Positions 8,837 through 17,925 of a stretch of DNA of 64,000 nucleotides are shown here, one piece after another. Below the pieces are notes generated by a model that was given only the letters and a program-made list of their open reading frames with translations, had not been told where the DNA came from and made no database searches. The translations under genes were made by a program, and so were the position numbers. The first letter of the stretch is position 1. Every line of letters begins with the position of its first letter. Origin of the DNA: G016756615 sp050958605 (lineage in GTDB: Bacteria > Pseudomonadota > Alphaproteobacteria > Rhizobiales > Rhizobiaceae); NCBI RefSeq assembly GCF_050958605.1, contig NZ_JBJHDO010000001.1, forward strand, positions 124,001 through 188,000, written 5' to 3'.

Positions 8837-9337
8837 TCACTCTCCGGGAAGAACCTGCCTGAGCGGCATGTGGTTGGCTTGTCCCACGACCTTCGCCGGC
8901 ACGCCGGCGACGGTTGCGTGGGCGGGAACATCCTTGGTTACGACGGCGCCGGCGCCGATGAGTGCGCCTTCGCCGATGGTGATGCCTGCGACGATGGTCG
9001 CGTTGCTGCCGATCGAAGCATGCTTGCGCACGGTGGTGGGAACGACGCTCCAGTCGCCATCCTTGATCAGCGTTCCGTCGGGCGCGACCGCCCGAGGGTA
9101 GAGATCGTTGGTGAACATGACGCCGTGGCCGACGAAGACACCGTCCTCCAGGGTCACGCCCTCGCAGATGAAGGAGTGGCTGGAGATCTTGCAGTTGCGG
9201 CCGACGGAGGCGTTCTTCTGAATTTCGACGAAGGTGCCGATGCGTGTGCCAGCGCCAATCTTGCAGCCGTAGAGATTGACGAGATCCGGATGATGAATGA
9301 CCACACCCTCATCCAGGACGACACTCGATGCGATCAT
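8837..9337 (-). CDS. Left-handed beta-helix N-acetyltransferase (WbpD/WlbB-like)
   Basis: The 166-residue protein is nearly all hexapeptide repeats (IGAGTRIGTFVEI, VGRNCKISSHSFI, LEDGVFVGHGVMFTND, IGSNATIVAGITIGEGALIGAGAVV) and ends VTKDVPAHATVAGVPAKVVG. The HGVMFTND loop is typical of WbpD/WlbB UDP-amino-sugar N-acetyltransferases. The ATG at 9337 gives MIASSVVLDEGVVIHHPDLV. Longer frames add a non-homologous stretch. It is the first gene of the minus-strand tailoring operon (9337 to 3826), so the 230-base gap upstream should hold the operon promoter, although I see no convincing -35/-10 pair there. Confidence 0.85.
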   Translation of the reverse strand: MIASSVVLDEGVVIHHPDLVNLYGCKIGAGTRIGTFVEIQKNASVGRNCKISSHSFICEGVTLEDGVFVGHGVMFTNDLYPRAVAPDGTLIKDGDWSVVPTTVRKHASIGSNATIVAGITIGEGALIGAGAVVTKDVPAHATVAGVPAKVVGQANHMPLRQVLPGE

Positions 9338-9567
9338 GCTAATGCCCCCAGCGCCTCGATCGCTGCAACTCACGACGTTCGAACAGGAATGTGCAAAACA
9401 CAGGAATGCTTTTCCCCATCCGCGTAAAGGAAACAAATCTTGGTAGGAAATTGACCCAAAGGAGTATCGCGAGACAAAGCGAATGAACTCCAAGATGAGA
9501 AAGTACACCGTGATCTGTATTTCATCATTGTGATGACGCAGGAAAGGCGCCGCGTCGGTCGCGCCGG

Positions 9568-10797
9568 CTACGATGCTGGATGCGGCCGATGGCCGCGTTG
9601 CGCCAGGCCGGGGCGAAGCAGGTTCCGATATGCATCGAGATATCGCCGTGCCTCGAGCGACCATTGAAACTCCCGCTCCGCCACGGCGCGCCCCAATAGT
9701 CCCATCCGTTTGCGGCGTTCGGGGTCGTCGATCAGCTCCACGATTCCATTGGCAAGCGCCTGCGGTGAATGCTCCCGCACCACCAGTGCCGCGCTTCCCG
9801 CCTCGCTGGAGGCCTGGCGCAAGTCGAACTGAACGAAAGGCAGACCGAGCATCATGTACTCGAACACCTTATTCATCGAGAGCTTGTCGTTGAACTCGTT
9901 CGGTGGATCCGGAATGACGCCCAGGTTCAAGGCGGACAGGTGCGCCATGAGCTGTGGTCCGCTGAGATATCCCGTGAATTGAAGAGAGTGGTCGAGATCC
10001 AAAGAGGCCGCGATTTCCTTCAACCTGCCCAATTCCGGTCCGTCTCCGATGATGATGCAGTTGATGTCATCCCGTCGACGGACGTGCCGGATCTCGGCCA
10101 TCGCGCGAACCAGGGTCTCCACGCCGTCCTGAGCGCCCATGATCCCGATGTAACCGATCAGATGCTTTCCAGGCACAACGAGCGATTCCTCGGCGGCCGT
10201 AAGCCGGAACTTGCTCGCTTCAGGATAGCTCTTGACGACGACAACCCGGTTCGGGTCCATGCCGCCGCGAGCCACCGCGATGTCGCGAAAGGTCTCGTTC
10301 GTTGCGATGCTTGCGTCAGCAGTTCGAAACGTCTGCCGCTCGAGCAGACACATGATCCGGTACAAAAAGTCCTTTCGGCCGAACTTGCTGACATAGAGCT
10401 CCGGCCCGAGATCATGGTGGTCGAACACGAAGTAGGTGCCAAACAGAAGCTTGTGCAGCAGCGCGACAAGAAACATCAGGTCAGGAGGGTTGCAGGCCTG
10501 TATGACGTCGATCCGCCTGCGACGGCGTACCGCAAATGAAAGCCGTATCTGGTGCATGAGCGCGCTGCCGTACTCTCGCGCATATCCGGCAGCCGACTCC
10601 GCTTCCTTCAGGGGATGTCGGTAAATGTGGATTCCGTCGATGACTTCGTACGTCTTGTCAAACCCTTTGCCGGCTGGACATATCACCGACACTTCGTATC
10701 CGGCCTCGCCAAGGGCCTGAGCCTCCTGCCACACGCGCCGATCGAAGGGCACGGGCAAATTCTCCACGAGAATGAGAATGTGGTGGTTCTTCGAAAT
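9568..10797 (-). CDS. GT4-family glycosyltransferase (WbuB/WcaI-like), probable ATT start
   Basis: The 409-residue GT-B glycosyltransferase has ENLPVPFDRRVWQEA near its N-terminus, FDHHDLGPE in the first Rossmann domain, YIGIMGAQDGV at the interdomain hinge and the nucleotide-sugar-binding KVFEYMMLGLP region. No ATG precedes the conserved N-terminus. A GTG at 10767 would delete the first beta strand. The reading I prefer starts at ATT (10797-10795), five bases after AGGAGG, giving (M)SKNHHILILVENLPVPFDRR, which matches the usual family start. Role: transfer of a sugar during repeat-unit assembly. Confidence 0.88.
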   Translation of the reverse strand: MSKNHHILILVENLPVPFDRRVWQEAQALGEAGYEVSVICPAGKGFDKTYEVIDGIHIYRHPLKEAESAAGYAREYGSALMHQIRLSFAVRRRRRIDVIQACNPPDLMFLVALLHKLLFGTYFVFDHHDLGPELYVSKFGRKDFLYRIMCLLERQTFRTADASIATNETFRDIAVARGGMDPNRVVVVKSYPEASKFRLTAAEESLVVPGKHLIGYIGIMGAQDGVETLVRAMAEIRHVRRRDDINCIIIGDGPELGRLKEIAASLDLDHSLQFTGYLSGPQLMAHLSALNLGVIPDPPNEFNDKLSMNKVFEYMMLGLPFVQFDLRQASSEAGSAALVVREHSPQALANGIVELIDDPERRKRMGLLGRAVAEREFQWSLEARRYLDAYRNLLRPGLAQRGHRPHPAS

Positions 10798-11180
10798 GGC
10801 CGCCTCCTGCCCACAAGCAAGTCGCGGCGACGATACGTTTTGGCCTCTTGAACACTCCAGTCAGCAAACGGAATAGGCTGCTACCCCTTTTGTCGAGATA
10901 CTGTAGCGGCCCCCATGGTTATAAAACGTAAGGGAGCAGTTCGGCCGTACCGACTTCTGGCAGGGTTCGGGTTACTTGCAAGGCGAGCGCTCACAAGTTC
11001 AACAATAGACACACGGCATCCCTCGGAGACGGCGGAGGCCCATGTAGCGTGAGGAAACTTGTGGGGCCGAACATGGGGCACAGATCAGGCCGTTTCAGCC
11101 AAACATTAATGCGCGACGCGTCTGTCGGTAAGGGCTTTCCAACTATGCGCAGATGCGCGGCCACTGCGTTGCGAGAGCCG
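10798..11180. other. 383-base intergenic region upstream of the GT4 gene
   Basis: No supported gene lies here; short frames on both strands lack family features and ribosome binding sites. AGGAGG at the left end (minus strand) serves the GT4 gene. The GT4 promoter and the end of the GT2 transcript from 12128-11181 must lie in this stretch, but I see no convincing promoter pair or hairpin with a T-tract. Confidence 0.5.
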
Positions 11181-12128
11181 TCATTCGGCGGGCGTCCGCA
11201 GTTCCGGCCACCCGTGCCACCACTCGGACCGCCGGCCCCAAATCGCGCCCCAGGTCTTCGAGTTCTCCCACCGCCCGAACGCCCTCGTTCCCCAGTATCG
11301 ACCGAATGGCCACAGCCTGAACATCATGAGCCCGATCTGGCGCTGCCAGGGAGGAAAATGCCGCCGGATCAGAAGTATCTTGGCCCTGAGCAATCTGATC
11401 ATCTTGTCGGTCCGCACGGTTTCGGAGGCCCCGGCATAGTGGATGATCTGGGCCTCGGGCGTGACACGGGGGCGGGCTCCTTTATCGCGCGCGCGCAGGC
11501 AGAGATCGGCTTCCTCTCCGTACATCACGAAACTGAGGTCGAAGCCTCCAAGCTCTTCCCAGAAGCGCCGTCGGATCAGCAAGAAACATCCACTGACGAT
11601 GTCCACGCCTCTTTCGGTGTCCCTTTCCCAACCGCCGTATCCTTCCGGGTTGAAAACTGCGCTGCGGCGAAAAAGGCTCGAAAGGCCCAGCACCTGACTC
11701 GTAAGACTCCAAAGCGTCATGCGCCGCCAGCAGCTGGCGGGATTAAGGCTGCGGTCCCCGAACAGCGTGCGGCCTCCCCAGATTCCAGCCTCGGGCGTGC
11801 TTTTCGCGAAGTCGAAAAGCCGATCGATTGCACCGTCCAGGACCACGGTGTCCGGGTTCAAAAGCAGCAGATAGTCGCCACGGGCGTGGGCTGCGGCGAT
11901 GTTGTTGCCCTTCGCGAATCCGTGGTTCTCGGTCTCGGCAAGAAGGCGAATGCTCGGAAACTCGGCACGTATTGCGGCGACGGAGCCATCGGACGAGGCG
12001 TTGTCCAGCACGATCAGCTCGAAATCCCGGCGGGTTTGCGCTTGGACAGACCGGAGACAATCCAAGGTCATGTCTCGAGTGTTGTAACTGACAACAATTA
12101 CAGAGATCGCAGGCACGGTGTCTTGCAT
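11181..12128 (-). CDS. GT2-family glycosyltransferase (rhamnosyltransferase-like)
   Basis: The protein is 315 residues from the ATG at 12128 (MQDTVPAISVIVVSYNTRD). GT-A motifs are intact: SVIVVSYN, VLDNASSDGS, ENHGFAKGNN and LLLNPDTVV (the DxD-like NPD). FDLSFVMYGEEADLCLRARDKG is the acceptor-side signature of the WbbL-type rhamnosyltransferases. An in-frame ATG at 12221 with GAGAG upstream is possible but would leave only 33 bases to the divergent asnB-like gene. Its position next to rmlA/rmlB-using genes fits transfer of a 6-deoxy sugar, but donor specificity is not visible. Confidence 0.85.
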   Translation of the reverse strand: MQDTVPAISVIVVSYNTRDMTLDCLRSVQAQTRRDFELIVLDNASSDGSVAAIRAEFPSIRLLAETENHGFAKGNNIAAAHARGDYLLLLNPDTVVLDGAIDRLFDFAKSTPEAGIWGGRTLFGDRSLNPASCWRRMTLWSLTSQVLGLSSLFRRSAVFNPEGYGGWERDTERGVDIVSGCFLLIRRRFWEELGGFDLSFVMYGEEADLCLRARDKGARPRVTPEAQIIHYAGASETVRTDKMIRLLRAKILLIRRHFPPWQRQIGLMMFRLWPFGRYWGTRAFGRWENSKTWGAIWGRRSEWWHGWPELRTPAE

Positions 12129-12254
12129 TGGTGGGAAGCTTTCGTCGCCGATCGAGACTGTATGATCTTTTCGAGAGCCATGGGCAATACAGCCAAAAGG
12201 TTTGCTGGCTGCGACATTCATCTCTCTTTCCGTCAACGGGCTAGGGGGTAGGCC

Positions 12255-14123
12255 ATGTGTGGCATCGCGGGGTGGATTGGGCCTCCTATGTTTCCGGGAC
12301 GTCTGCATGACATGACGGAATCCCTCAGGCATCGCGGTCCCGACGGGGAGGGTCAAATAGTCCTGCCACTTTCCGAGGGGGCGGTGGCGGCGTTCGGCCA
12401 CCGCCGGCTTTCGATCATAGATCTGTCCCTTGGGGCTCAACCCATGACCAGCCATGACGGCCGCTTCACCGTCGTGTTCAACGGGGAAATCTACAACTAT
12501 TTGGAAATTCGCAAGGAACTCATCCAGGCCGATGCCAAGTTCACGACACGGTCGGACACCGAGGTCATTCTCGAAGCTTGGCGGGTCTGGGGGCCTGATT
12601 GCTTGGCACGGTTTCGAGGTATGTTCGCCTTCGCCTTACATGACGAAAAGACGCGAAGCGTTTTTCTGGCGCGCGATCAATTCGGCAAGAAGCCGCTCTT
12701 CCTTGCGGAGCGCCAGACGCCGTCAGGGTCTGTCCTGGTGTTCGGTTCCGAAATTCGCGCCTTGCTCGCCCATCCCGCGGTGCAAGCCGAACTCGATGTA
12801 GATACGCTTTATCAATATTTGTGCTGGCGTTACGCGCCGGGCCCGTTCACTTTCTTTCGCGGCATCCACAAGCTTCCGCCCGGCAGCTATCTGACTTGGA
12901 AAGGTGGACGCTCGACCATCCGACGCTATTGGACCGGTCCAGAAGAAGTCGATTCAGGTAGGCCAGTGCCTTCCGATCCGATCGGCGCGTTCCGCGAGAT
13001 CTTCGATGAAGCGGTTACGCTCCGCCTCAGGGCGGATGTTCCGGTCGGCGCGTTCTTGTCGGGAGGACTGGACTCCGCGTCGATCGTCGCCACGCTGGCA
13101 CATCTGGGCGCGCCGCAGATACGAACGTTTTCCGTCGGCTTTCGAGGCGACCAGGCTTCGGAATTACCTCTTGCCGCGGAAACGGCTCGCCAAATCGGCA
13201 CGATCCATACCCCGCTGGAACTATCTACCGACGATCTGACAACCTTGTTGCCCATGTTGAGCCGGCATCGGGGGGCGCCTGTGTCGGAGACTGCCGATTT
13301 GCCTATCTACCTGATGTCGGTCGAGGCCGCCAAATACGTCAAGGTCGTGCTCTCGGGCGAGGGCTCCGACGAGATGTTCGCCGGCTATCCGAAGCATTTC
13401 GTCGAGCGCTACTTCGGGCATCTGGCTAAACCCGGCCTCATGTCGGTCGCCGGACGTGCTTTGCTTGCCGCGACATCCCCGGTCGCGGCGAAGGCAAGGC
13501 GGCTGAGGATCGCCGCACGAGCAATGTGCGCCCCGCGTTTCGATGATAGGATGATCATGTGGTTCGGCGCAATAACACCAAGGGAACGCGAAGCGCTTTG
13601 GGCCGGGCCCAAACCATCGCGTGCGCCGGACGGCCGTCCTTTCCAGGCCGCGTCGGGAAGCACGCCGCTGCGCAGCGTGCTCCACTTCGACCAGACTTCC
13701 TGGCTGCCGGACAACCTGCTCGAGCGCATGGACATGATGACGATGGCGGCTTCGATAGAGGCTCGGACCCCCTTCATGGACGTTCGCCTCGCGGAATTCG
13801 CGAGCACCCTGCCTGACCATTGGAGAATAGGGGGGCGCGCCACCAAACGGATCGTGCGCGAGGCGCTTGGCTCACGGCTGCCAAAGGCAGTCCTCACTCG
13901 CAAGAAGAACGGTTTTCGGATGCCGGTCACGGAGTGGTTTCGAGGTCCTCTTCGCGATCCAGCCCGATCCATTCTGCTTGGGACAGACAGCATCAGCGCG
14001 GCTTACCTCGATCGCGCCACAGTCGCGCAATTGCTGGATAGTCACGCGATGGGGAAACAGAACCACGACAAGACTTTATGGGCTCTGTTTTCCCTTGAGA
14101 CGTTCATGCGTGAATTCTTCTGA
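12255..14123 (+). CDS. AsnB-like glutamine-dependent amidotransferase (asparagine synthase family)
   Basis: The 622-residue protein has two domains. An N-terminal class II glutaminase (Cys2 of MCGIAGWIG as nucleophile, LRHRGPDG, NGEIYNY, SDTEVILEAW) is followed by an ATP-pyrophosphatase synthetase domain (SGGLDSASIVA P-loop, GEGSDEMFAGYPKH, RMDMMTMAASIEARTPFMD). Inside polysaccharide loci such paralogues often amidate uronic acids or act on the glycan rather than make free asparagine. The ATG at 12255 is preceded by AGGGGGTAGGCC. It diverges from the GT2 gene with 126 bases between; a GT2 gene follows after 13 bases. Confidence 0.9.
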   Translation: MCGIAGWIGPPMFPGRLHDMTESLRHRGPDGEGQIVLPLSEGAVAAFGHRRLSIIDLSLGAQPMTSHDGRFTVVFNGEIYNYLEIRKELIQADAKFTTRSDTEVILEAWRVWGPDCLARFRGMFAFALHDEKTRSVFLARDQFGKKPLFLAERQTPSGSVLVFGSEIRALLAHPAVQAELDVDTLYQYLCWRYAPGPFTFFRGIHKLPPGSYLTWKGGRSTIRRYWTGPEEVDSGRPVPSDPIGAFREIFDEAVTLRLRADVPVGAFLSGGLDSASIVATLAHLGAPQIRTFSVGFRGDQASELPLAAETARQIGTIHTPLELSTDDLTTLLPMLSRHRGAPVSETADLPIYLMSVEAAKYVKVVLSGEGSDEMFAGYPKHFVERYFGHLAKPGLMSVAGRALLAATSPVAAKARRLRIAARAMCAPRFDDRMIMWFGAITPREREALWAGPKPSRAPDGRPFQAASGSTPLRSVLHFDQTSWLPDNLLERMDMMTMAASIEARTPFMDVRLAEFASTLPDHWRIGGRATKRIVREALGSRLPKAVLTRKKNGFRMPVTEWFRGPLRDPARSILLGTDSISAAYLDRATVAQLLDSHAMGKQNHDKTLWALFSLETFMREFF

Positions 14124-14136
14124 GCGGGCAATCGAC

Positions 14137-15036
14137 ATGCTGATTTCGGTGATCATTCCGCATTTGAATCAGGAAAGCCACCTGAGGGCGTCGCTGGAGG
14201 CCCTGCATCGACAAAAAGGCTTGGTCGCCGAGCGCGAGATCATTGTCGTCGACAACGGCTCCGCCCGGCTTCCAGCCGAAGTCTGCGCCGCATGGCCGGA
14301 TGTAAGGCTCGTTCAGGAGAGGACGCCTGGTCCTGGACCGGCACGTAACCGCGGTATCCGGGAGGCTCACGGCGACATACTGGCTTTCATCGACGCGGAT
14401 TGCCGGGCCGATCCGGGATGGCTCGCGGCGATCGAAGCAGCTTTCGCCAAAGCCGGGACCCAGATTATCGGTGGCGACGTAAGGGTTGGCTATGAGAGCC
14501 CCTCTCGACCGACATTCCTCGAACCTTACGAAAGCATCTACTCGTACCGGAACAACGAACACATAGCGGAAGGATTCTCGGGCACCGGCAATCTTGCCAC
14601 TTTGCCGTCAGTCGTTGCAGCGGTCGGACCCTTTGCAGGAATCGAGACAGCGGAGGACAGGGACTGGGGATTGCGAGCAGGCGCAAAAGGCTATGCGATA
14701 CGGTACGTCCCCGAGATGATCGTGTATCACCCCGCGCGGAAGTCCTTCTCCGAACTCACCCGAAAGTGGGACAGGCACATCGCGCATGACTATGAACTCA
14801 TGCGTTCCCGTAGGCTGGGAGCATTGCGATGGGCTGCGAGAGCGATCGCAATCGCAGGCTCACCGGCGTTCGAGCTTCGTACCTTGCTCTTCTCTCCTCG
14901 TGTCTCGGGCGCATGGGAACGCGTACTGGCGTTCCTGTGCCTCGCCCGCATCCGGCTCTATCGCGGGCGGCGTATGATCGAAGTGCTGATACATGAGGAT
15001 GCGCGTGCCATCTCGAGCGCGTGGAACCGGCAATAA
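14137..15036 (+). CDS. GT2-family glycosyltransferase
   Basis: The 299-residue protein has an N-terminal GT-A domain: MLISVIIPHLNQE, IVVDNGSA, GPGPARNRGI and AFIDADCRADPGW (DxD motif in FIDAD). The acceptor region AEDRDWGLRAGAKG carries the ED general-base motif. The C-terminal third has a hydrophobic segment (around residues 240-262) that may contact the inner membrane. The start at 14137 was chosen because it gives the canonical strand; the upstream frame overlaps the amidotransferase. It converges on the polymerase gene with 144 bases between and no clear terminator. Confidence 0.88.
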   Translation: MLISVIIPHLNQESHLRASLEALHRQKGLVAEREIIVVDNGSARLPAEVCAAWPDVRLVQERTPGPGPARNRGIREAHGDILAFIDADCRADPGWLAAIEAAFAKAGTQIIGGDVRVGYESPSRPTFLEPYESIYSYRNNEHIAEGFSGTGNLATLPSVVAAVGPFAGIETAEDRDWGLRAGAKGYAIRYVPEMIVYHPARKSFSELTRKWDRHIAHDYELMRSRRLGALRWAARAIAIAGSPAFELRTLLFSPRVSGAWERVLAFLCLARIRLYRGRRMIEVLIHEDARAISSAWNRQ

Positions 15037-15180
15037 CCGTATTGCGGCTCTGGCTGATGGCGCGTTCCGGGGAAGCCGTGCCGGCACATAGGAGGCGAGG
15101 GCGAGGGCTGACCAACTTCCCTGCCGCGCGAATTCGGAAATTGCAACCGGCTCCGGAGACGATGGCTCGCGCAATGCCAC

Positions 15181-16683
15181 CTACTGCTTTTCACGTGCCC
15201 GTGCCGGCGCTCGCCTGGAGTATTTCGGGTTGAAATTGCCTCGGCTGAGGCTGCTCTTTGTAACATCGACCGGCGCCTCCGGGCACTCTGCGCTGGCGTG
15301 GAGGAACCAGGCACCGCTTCCCAGGAGGAACAAGAAGCACACATAGGGGGCAGCCCATAAATGAACGGTGGTTCCGACGATGAAGTAAGTCGTCATGCAG
15401 ATCAGATAGGCCACCTTGTAGGTCTGTAGTTTTTCATCCTGAAACTTTCTGGAAGCAATCTGAAAAAGAAGCCAGAGATATGCTCCCAGGATAAAGGCCA
15501 GGGCCGGGACTCCGTATCTCATGGCAGTAAGTAGCCAAAAATTGTCGACGCTATCTGGGACCATCCATTTCGGTCGTACCCAGTCGTTGAAGCCAATCCC
15601 GAAAAGTGGATTGTTTCTGACCGAAGCAGACCCGTATTCCCAGATGTAAAGGCGAAACCAGCCGGTATTCTTGTCGAAAGTGAAGTAGGATATGTAGAAT
15701 TGGATCGGTGATTGGTTGGACCCAAGTTCGACGACCAGGTACCCGGCGAAGGCCAGCGCCCAAAGGATTTTCCAGCGATTCTTGTTCTGCCTCAGGAGCC
15801 AATTCCAGCCGATCAGCGCGAGCTGGAAAAGTAGGCCTGCGATAGGCGCTGAAGACATCGACATAACAGCAGCGGCAGCGACCATGCCTGTCGACAACCG
15901 CCTTCGGATCGTCTTGTAGCCTGCGGCAGGCACGTAGAATGCCAGAACAAACATGCTTCCGCAAAAAAGCCCGAAAAGGATGGCGTGGGCGAACGGACCT
16001 TGCACGCGCCAGAAACCGAGCCGCGGCTCCATCAAAGTAACGTCGACTGTAGGAAAGACCGCTCCAAATATCGAGAGCAGTGGTTTCTGCCCGGCAACCC
16101 ATTCATAGGCTGCGAAAGGGAGTAGCAGGATAATGGTCCTGGTGACCAGAACGACCATGCTCTCGAAGTCTGCGGCCGTGCGGATGTAGCAGCGGGCCAG
16201 GAGATATGCGCCCATTGTCTCGATGAAGAAGATGCCGGTTGGTTGCACCGAGGCCGAGGCACCGTGGGCCACGGCCACGCTGATTGCTGACCACACACAG
16301 TAGAGGAGGACTGCCACGTCGACTGCCAGGATGGGACCCGCGCGACCTCCAGCCCACATTACGAGGCAAGGCACCAGGAGAGCCAGCAGAACAAACCGGT
16401 ATGGCGACATGCTCAGCGGACCCAACGGGATGATCCATGGGATCACGAGGCTGGCAATGAAGATCAAGACTGGCCAGGGCGCTCTTTGTGGCCGTGTTCC
16501 AGCTTCAACCTGGCCGGTCTGATCCGGTCCGATCTTCGTCCGCCGGTTGGATCGTGTCGCGCGCGTCAAGGAGCGTGCAGCACTTGCCGACCGCACCACC
16601 GTGACAGGCTTTGACTGTTCCGACTGAAGCGCCGGATCGAGTCCCGTGGTCACCCGCGGTGTCCTGGTTGCACCGATGCCCAT
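15181..16683 (-). CDS. O-antigen-ligase/Wzy-type polysaccharide polymerase
   Basis: The ~500-residue membrane protein has roughly ten hydrophobic segments from residue ~75 on. A larger periplasmic loop lies between the GSNQSPIQFYISYFTFDKNTG region and NPLFGIGFNDWVRP. The NP-FGIGF-N pattern is a hallmark of Wzy polymerases and O-antigen ligases (PF04932). These enzymes polymerise or ligate undecaprenyl-PP-linked repeat units at the periplasmic face. The ~70-residue N-terminus is Thr/Arg-rich and probably cytoplasmic, so the ATG at 16683 is tentative. It diverges from the beta-helix gene at 16874. Confidence 0.82.
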   Translation of the reverse strand: MGIGATRTPRVTTGLDPALQSEQSKPVTVVRSASAARSLTRATRSNRRTKIGPDQTGQVEAGTRPQRAPWPVLIFIASLVIPWIIPLGPLSMSPYRFVLLALLVPCLVMWAGGRAGPILAVDVAVLLYCVWSAISVAVAHGASASVQPTGIFFIETMGAYLLARCYIRTAADFESMVVLVTRTIILLLPFAAYEWVAGQKPLLSIFGAVFPTVDVTLMEPRLGFWRVQGPFAHAILFGLFCGSMFVLAFYVPAAGYKTIRRRLSTGMVAAAAVMSMSSAPIAGLLFQLALIGWNWLLRQNKNRWKILWALAFAGYLVVELGSNQSPIQFYISYFTFDKNTGWFRLYIWEYGSASVRNNPLFGIGFNDWVRPKWMVPDSVDNFWLLTAMRYGVPALAFILGAYLWLLFQIASRKFQDEKLQTYKVAYLICMTTYFIVGTTVHLWAAPYVCFLFLLGSGAWFLHASAECPEAPVDVTKSSLSRGNFNPKYSRRAPARAREKQ

Positions 16684-16873
16684 TTCCCGCGCACCTTTGG
16701 AGAACGACCCGACTATACACAGCCTCTCTCGCTGCGCGACTGATCCATCTAGCTTATGCCTCCTAGTCCGAATGGAGGGGCCGCAGCGCCTTTCCTTGCT
16801 GTGCGCGACGCATAAAATCTCGAATACCCAATGGGCCGGCGGGAGCTTCCAGAATGTCACCAGGATGAGAGCG

Positions 16874-17923
16874 ATGAGTGGCGGAACGCGCCGTGCAAAG
16901 CATATGCGTCTGCTTTTCGCAATTTCGGACAAGCTCGGCGTTTTCGTGGCTTGCCTACTGCTTGTTGTCGGGTTCGCGCGCGTGTCGTTGGCGGATGCGC
17001 CGCAGGCTGCCACGCAGGAGAGTCTTCGTCGTCTGGGCGAGGCTCCGCCGCCGCCCGCTGCCGCGTTCGGCGCCGTGAAACTGGCCGAGGCAAGGTCCGC
17101 TTCGCGAGGCATGAAGGCGGAGCGTCTTTTTCCATCACGTGGTACGACCGGCATCCCATCGAACTGGGTCCCGGTGCGATCATTGACAGGGGATTATTGG
17201 GTTCGCGAGCCAGGGGCCGTCGTAGAGGATCTCAGGATCACGGATGGTGATCTGATGATCGATGCGCCGGGCGTCACTATTCGCCGCGTCGAGATCCGCG
17301 GAGGACGTATCGACAACCGGCCTGGCTCCGAATGCCATAATGGCTTGGTCATCGAGGATACAACCGTGACGCGCTCCACCGCACCAACCCTTGACACCGA
17401 TCAGCCGGCAATCGGAGTGGGTGGTTACACGGCGCGCAACGTGAAGATCGACAATGTTGCGCAAGGTTTTCGCATCGGAGGGGCAAGCGACGGCAAATGC
17501 GGTCCAGTCACAATCGAGGACAGCTTCGCGCGGGTCGTCGCACCCGACATATGCCGTGATTGGCATGGAGACGGTATTCAAGGTTATGACGGCCCACCAT
17601 TAAGGGTGCGCAACGTTACGCTCGAACTCGGCACTGCCATTGGCTGTGGCGGAACGGCTCCTTTCTTCTACCCTAGCAACCAGGGCAACGCCTCGGTCGA
17701 CATCGACGGTCTTCTCGTCAGCGGCGGAGGTTATCCGTTTCGACTAGGCATGCCGGGATCTGTGAAAGACCTCAATATCGTGGTCAAGTCCTGGGGGTAC
17801 GGCCCAATAGACGTCAAGTGCTCGGTCGTAAAAATCTGGGATGCGGCGATCGTTACCCTTGATGCGAACGGTCAGCCCGGCGCTTCATACTGGCAACCCT
17901 GCAATACCGAAAACGGCGGCTGA
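16874..17923 (+). CDS. Secreted right-handed beta-helix protein (possible polysaccharide-modifying enzyme)
   Basis: The ~349-residue protein has a signal-peptide-like N-terminus (Arg/Lys-rich head, LGVFVACLLLVVGFA core, probable cleavage near VSLA-DA). A Pro/Ala linker follows, and from about residue 92 a repetitive domain (VVEDLRITDGDLMIDAPGVTIRRVEIRGG, later VRNVTLELG) with the periodicity of a parallel beta-helix. Cys residues are present at several turns (GSECHNG, GKCGP, DICRDW), compatible with disulphides in the periplasm or outside. No catalytic triad of a known lyase family is recognisable. Starts at 16865 or 16904 are alternatives. A rhamnosyltransferase-like gene follows after 2 bases. 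Confidence 0.7.
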   Translation: MSGGTRRAKHMRLLFAISDKLGVFVACLLLVVGFARVSLADAPQAATQESLRRLGEAPPPPAAAFGAVKLAEARSASRGMKAERLFPSRGTTGIPSNWVPVRSLTGDYWVREPGAVVEDLRITDGDLMIDAPGVTIRRVEIRGGRIDNRPGSECHNGLVIEDTTVTRSTAPTLDTDQPAIGVGGYTARNVKIDNVAQGFRIGGASDGKCGPVTIEDSFARVVAPDICRDWHGDGIQGYDGPPLRVRNVTLELGTAIGCGGTAPFFYPSNQGNASVDIDGLLVSGGGYPFRLGMPGSVKDLNIVVKSWGYGPIDVKCSVVKIWDAAIVTLDANGQPGASYWQPCNTENGG

Positions 17924-17925
17924 TC

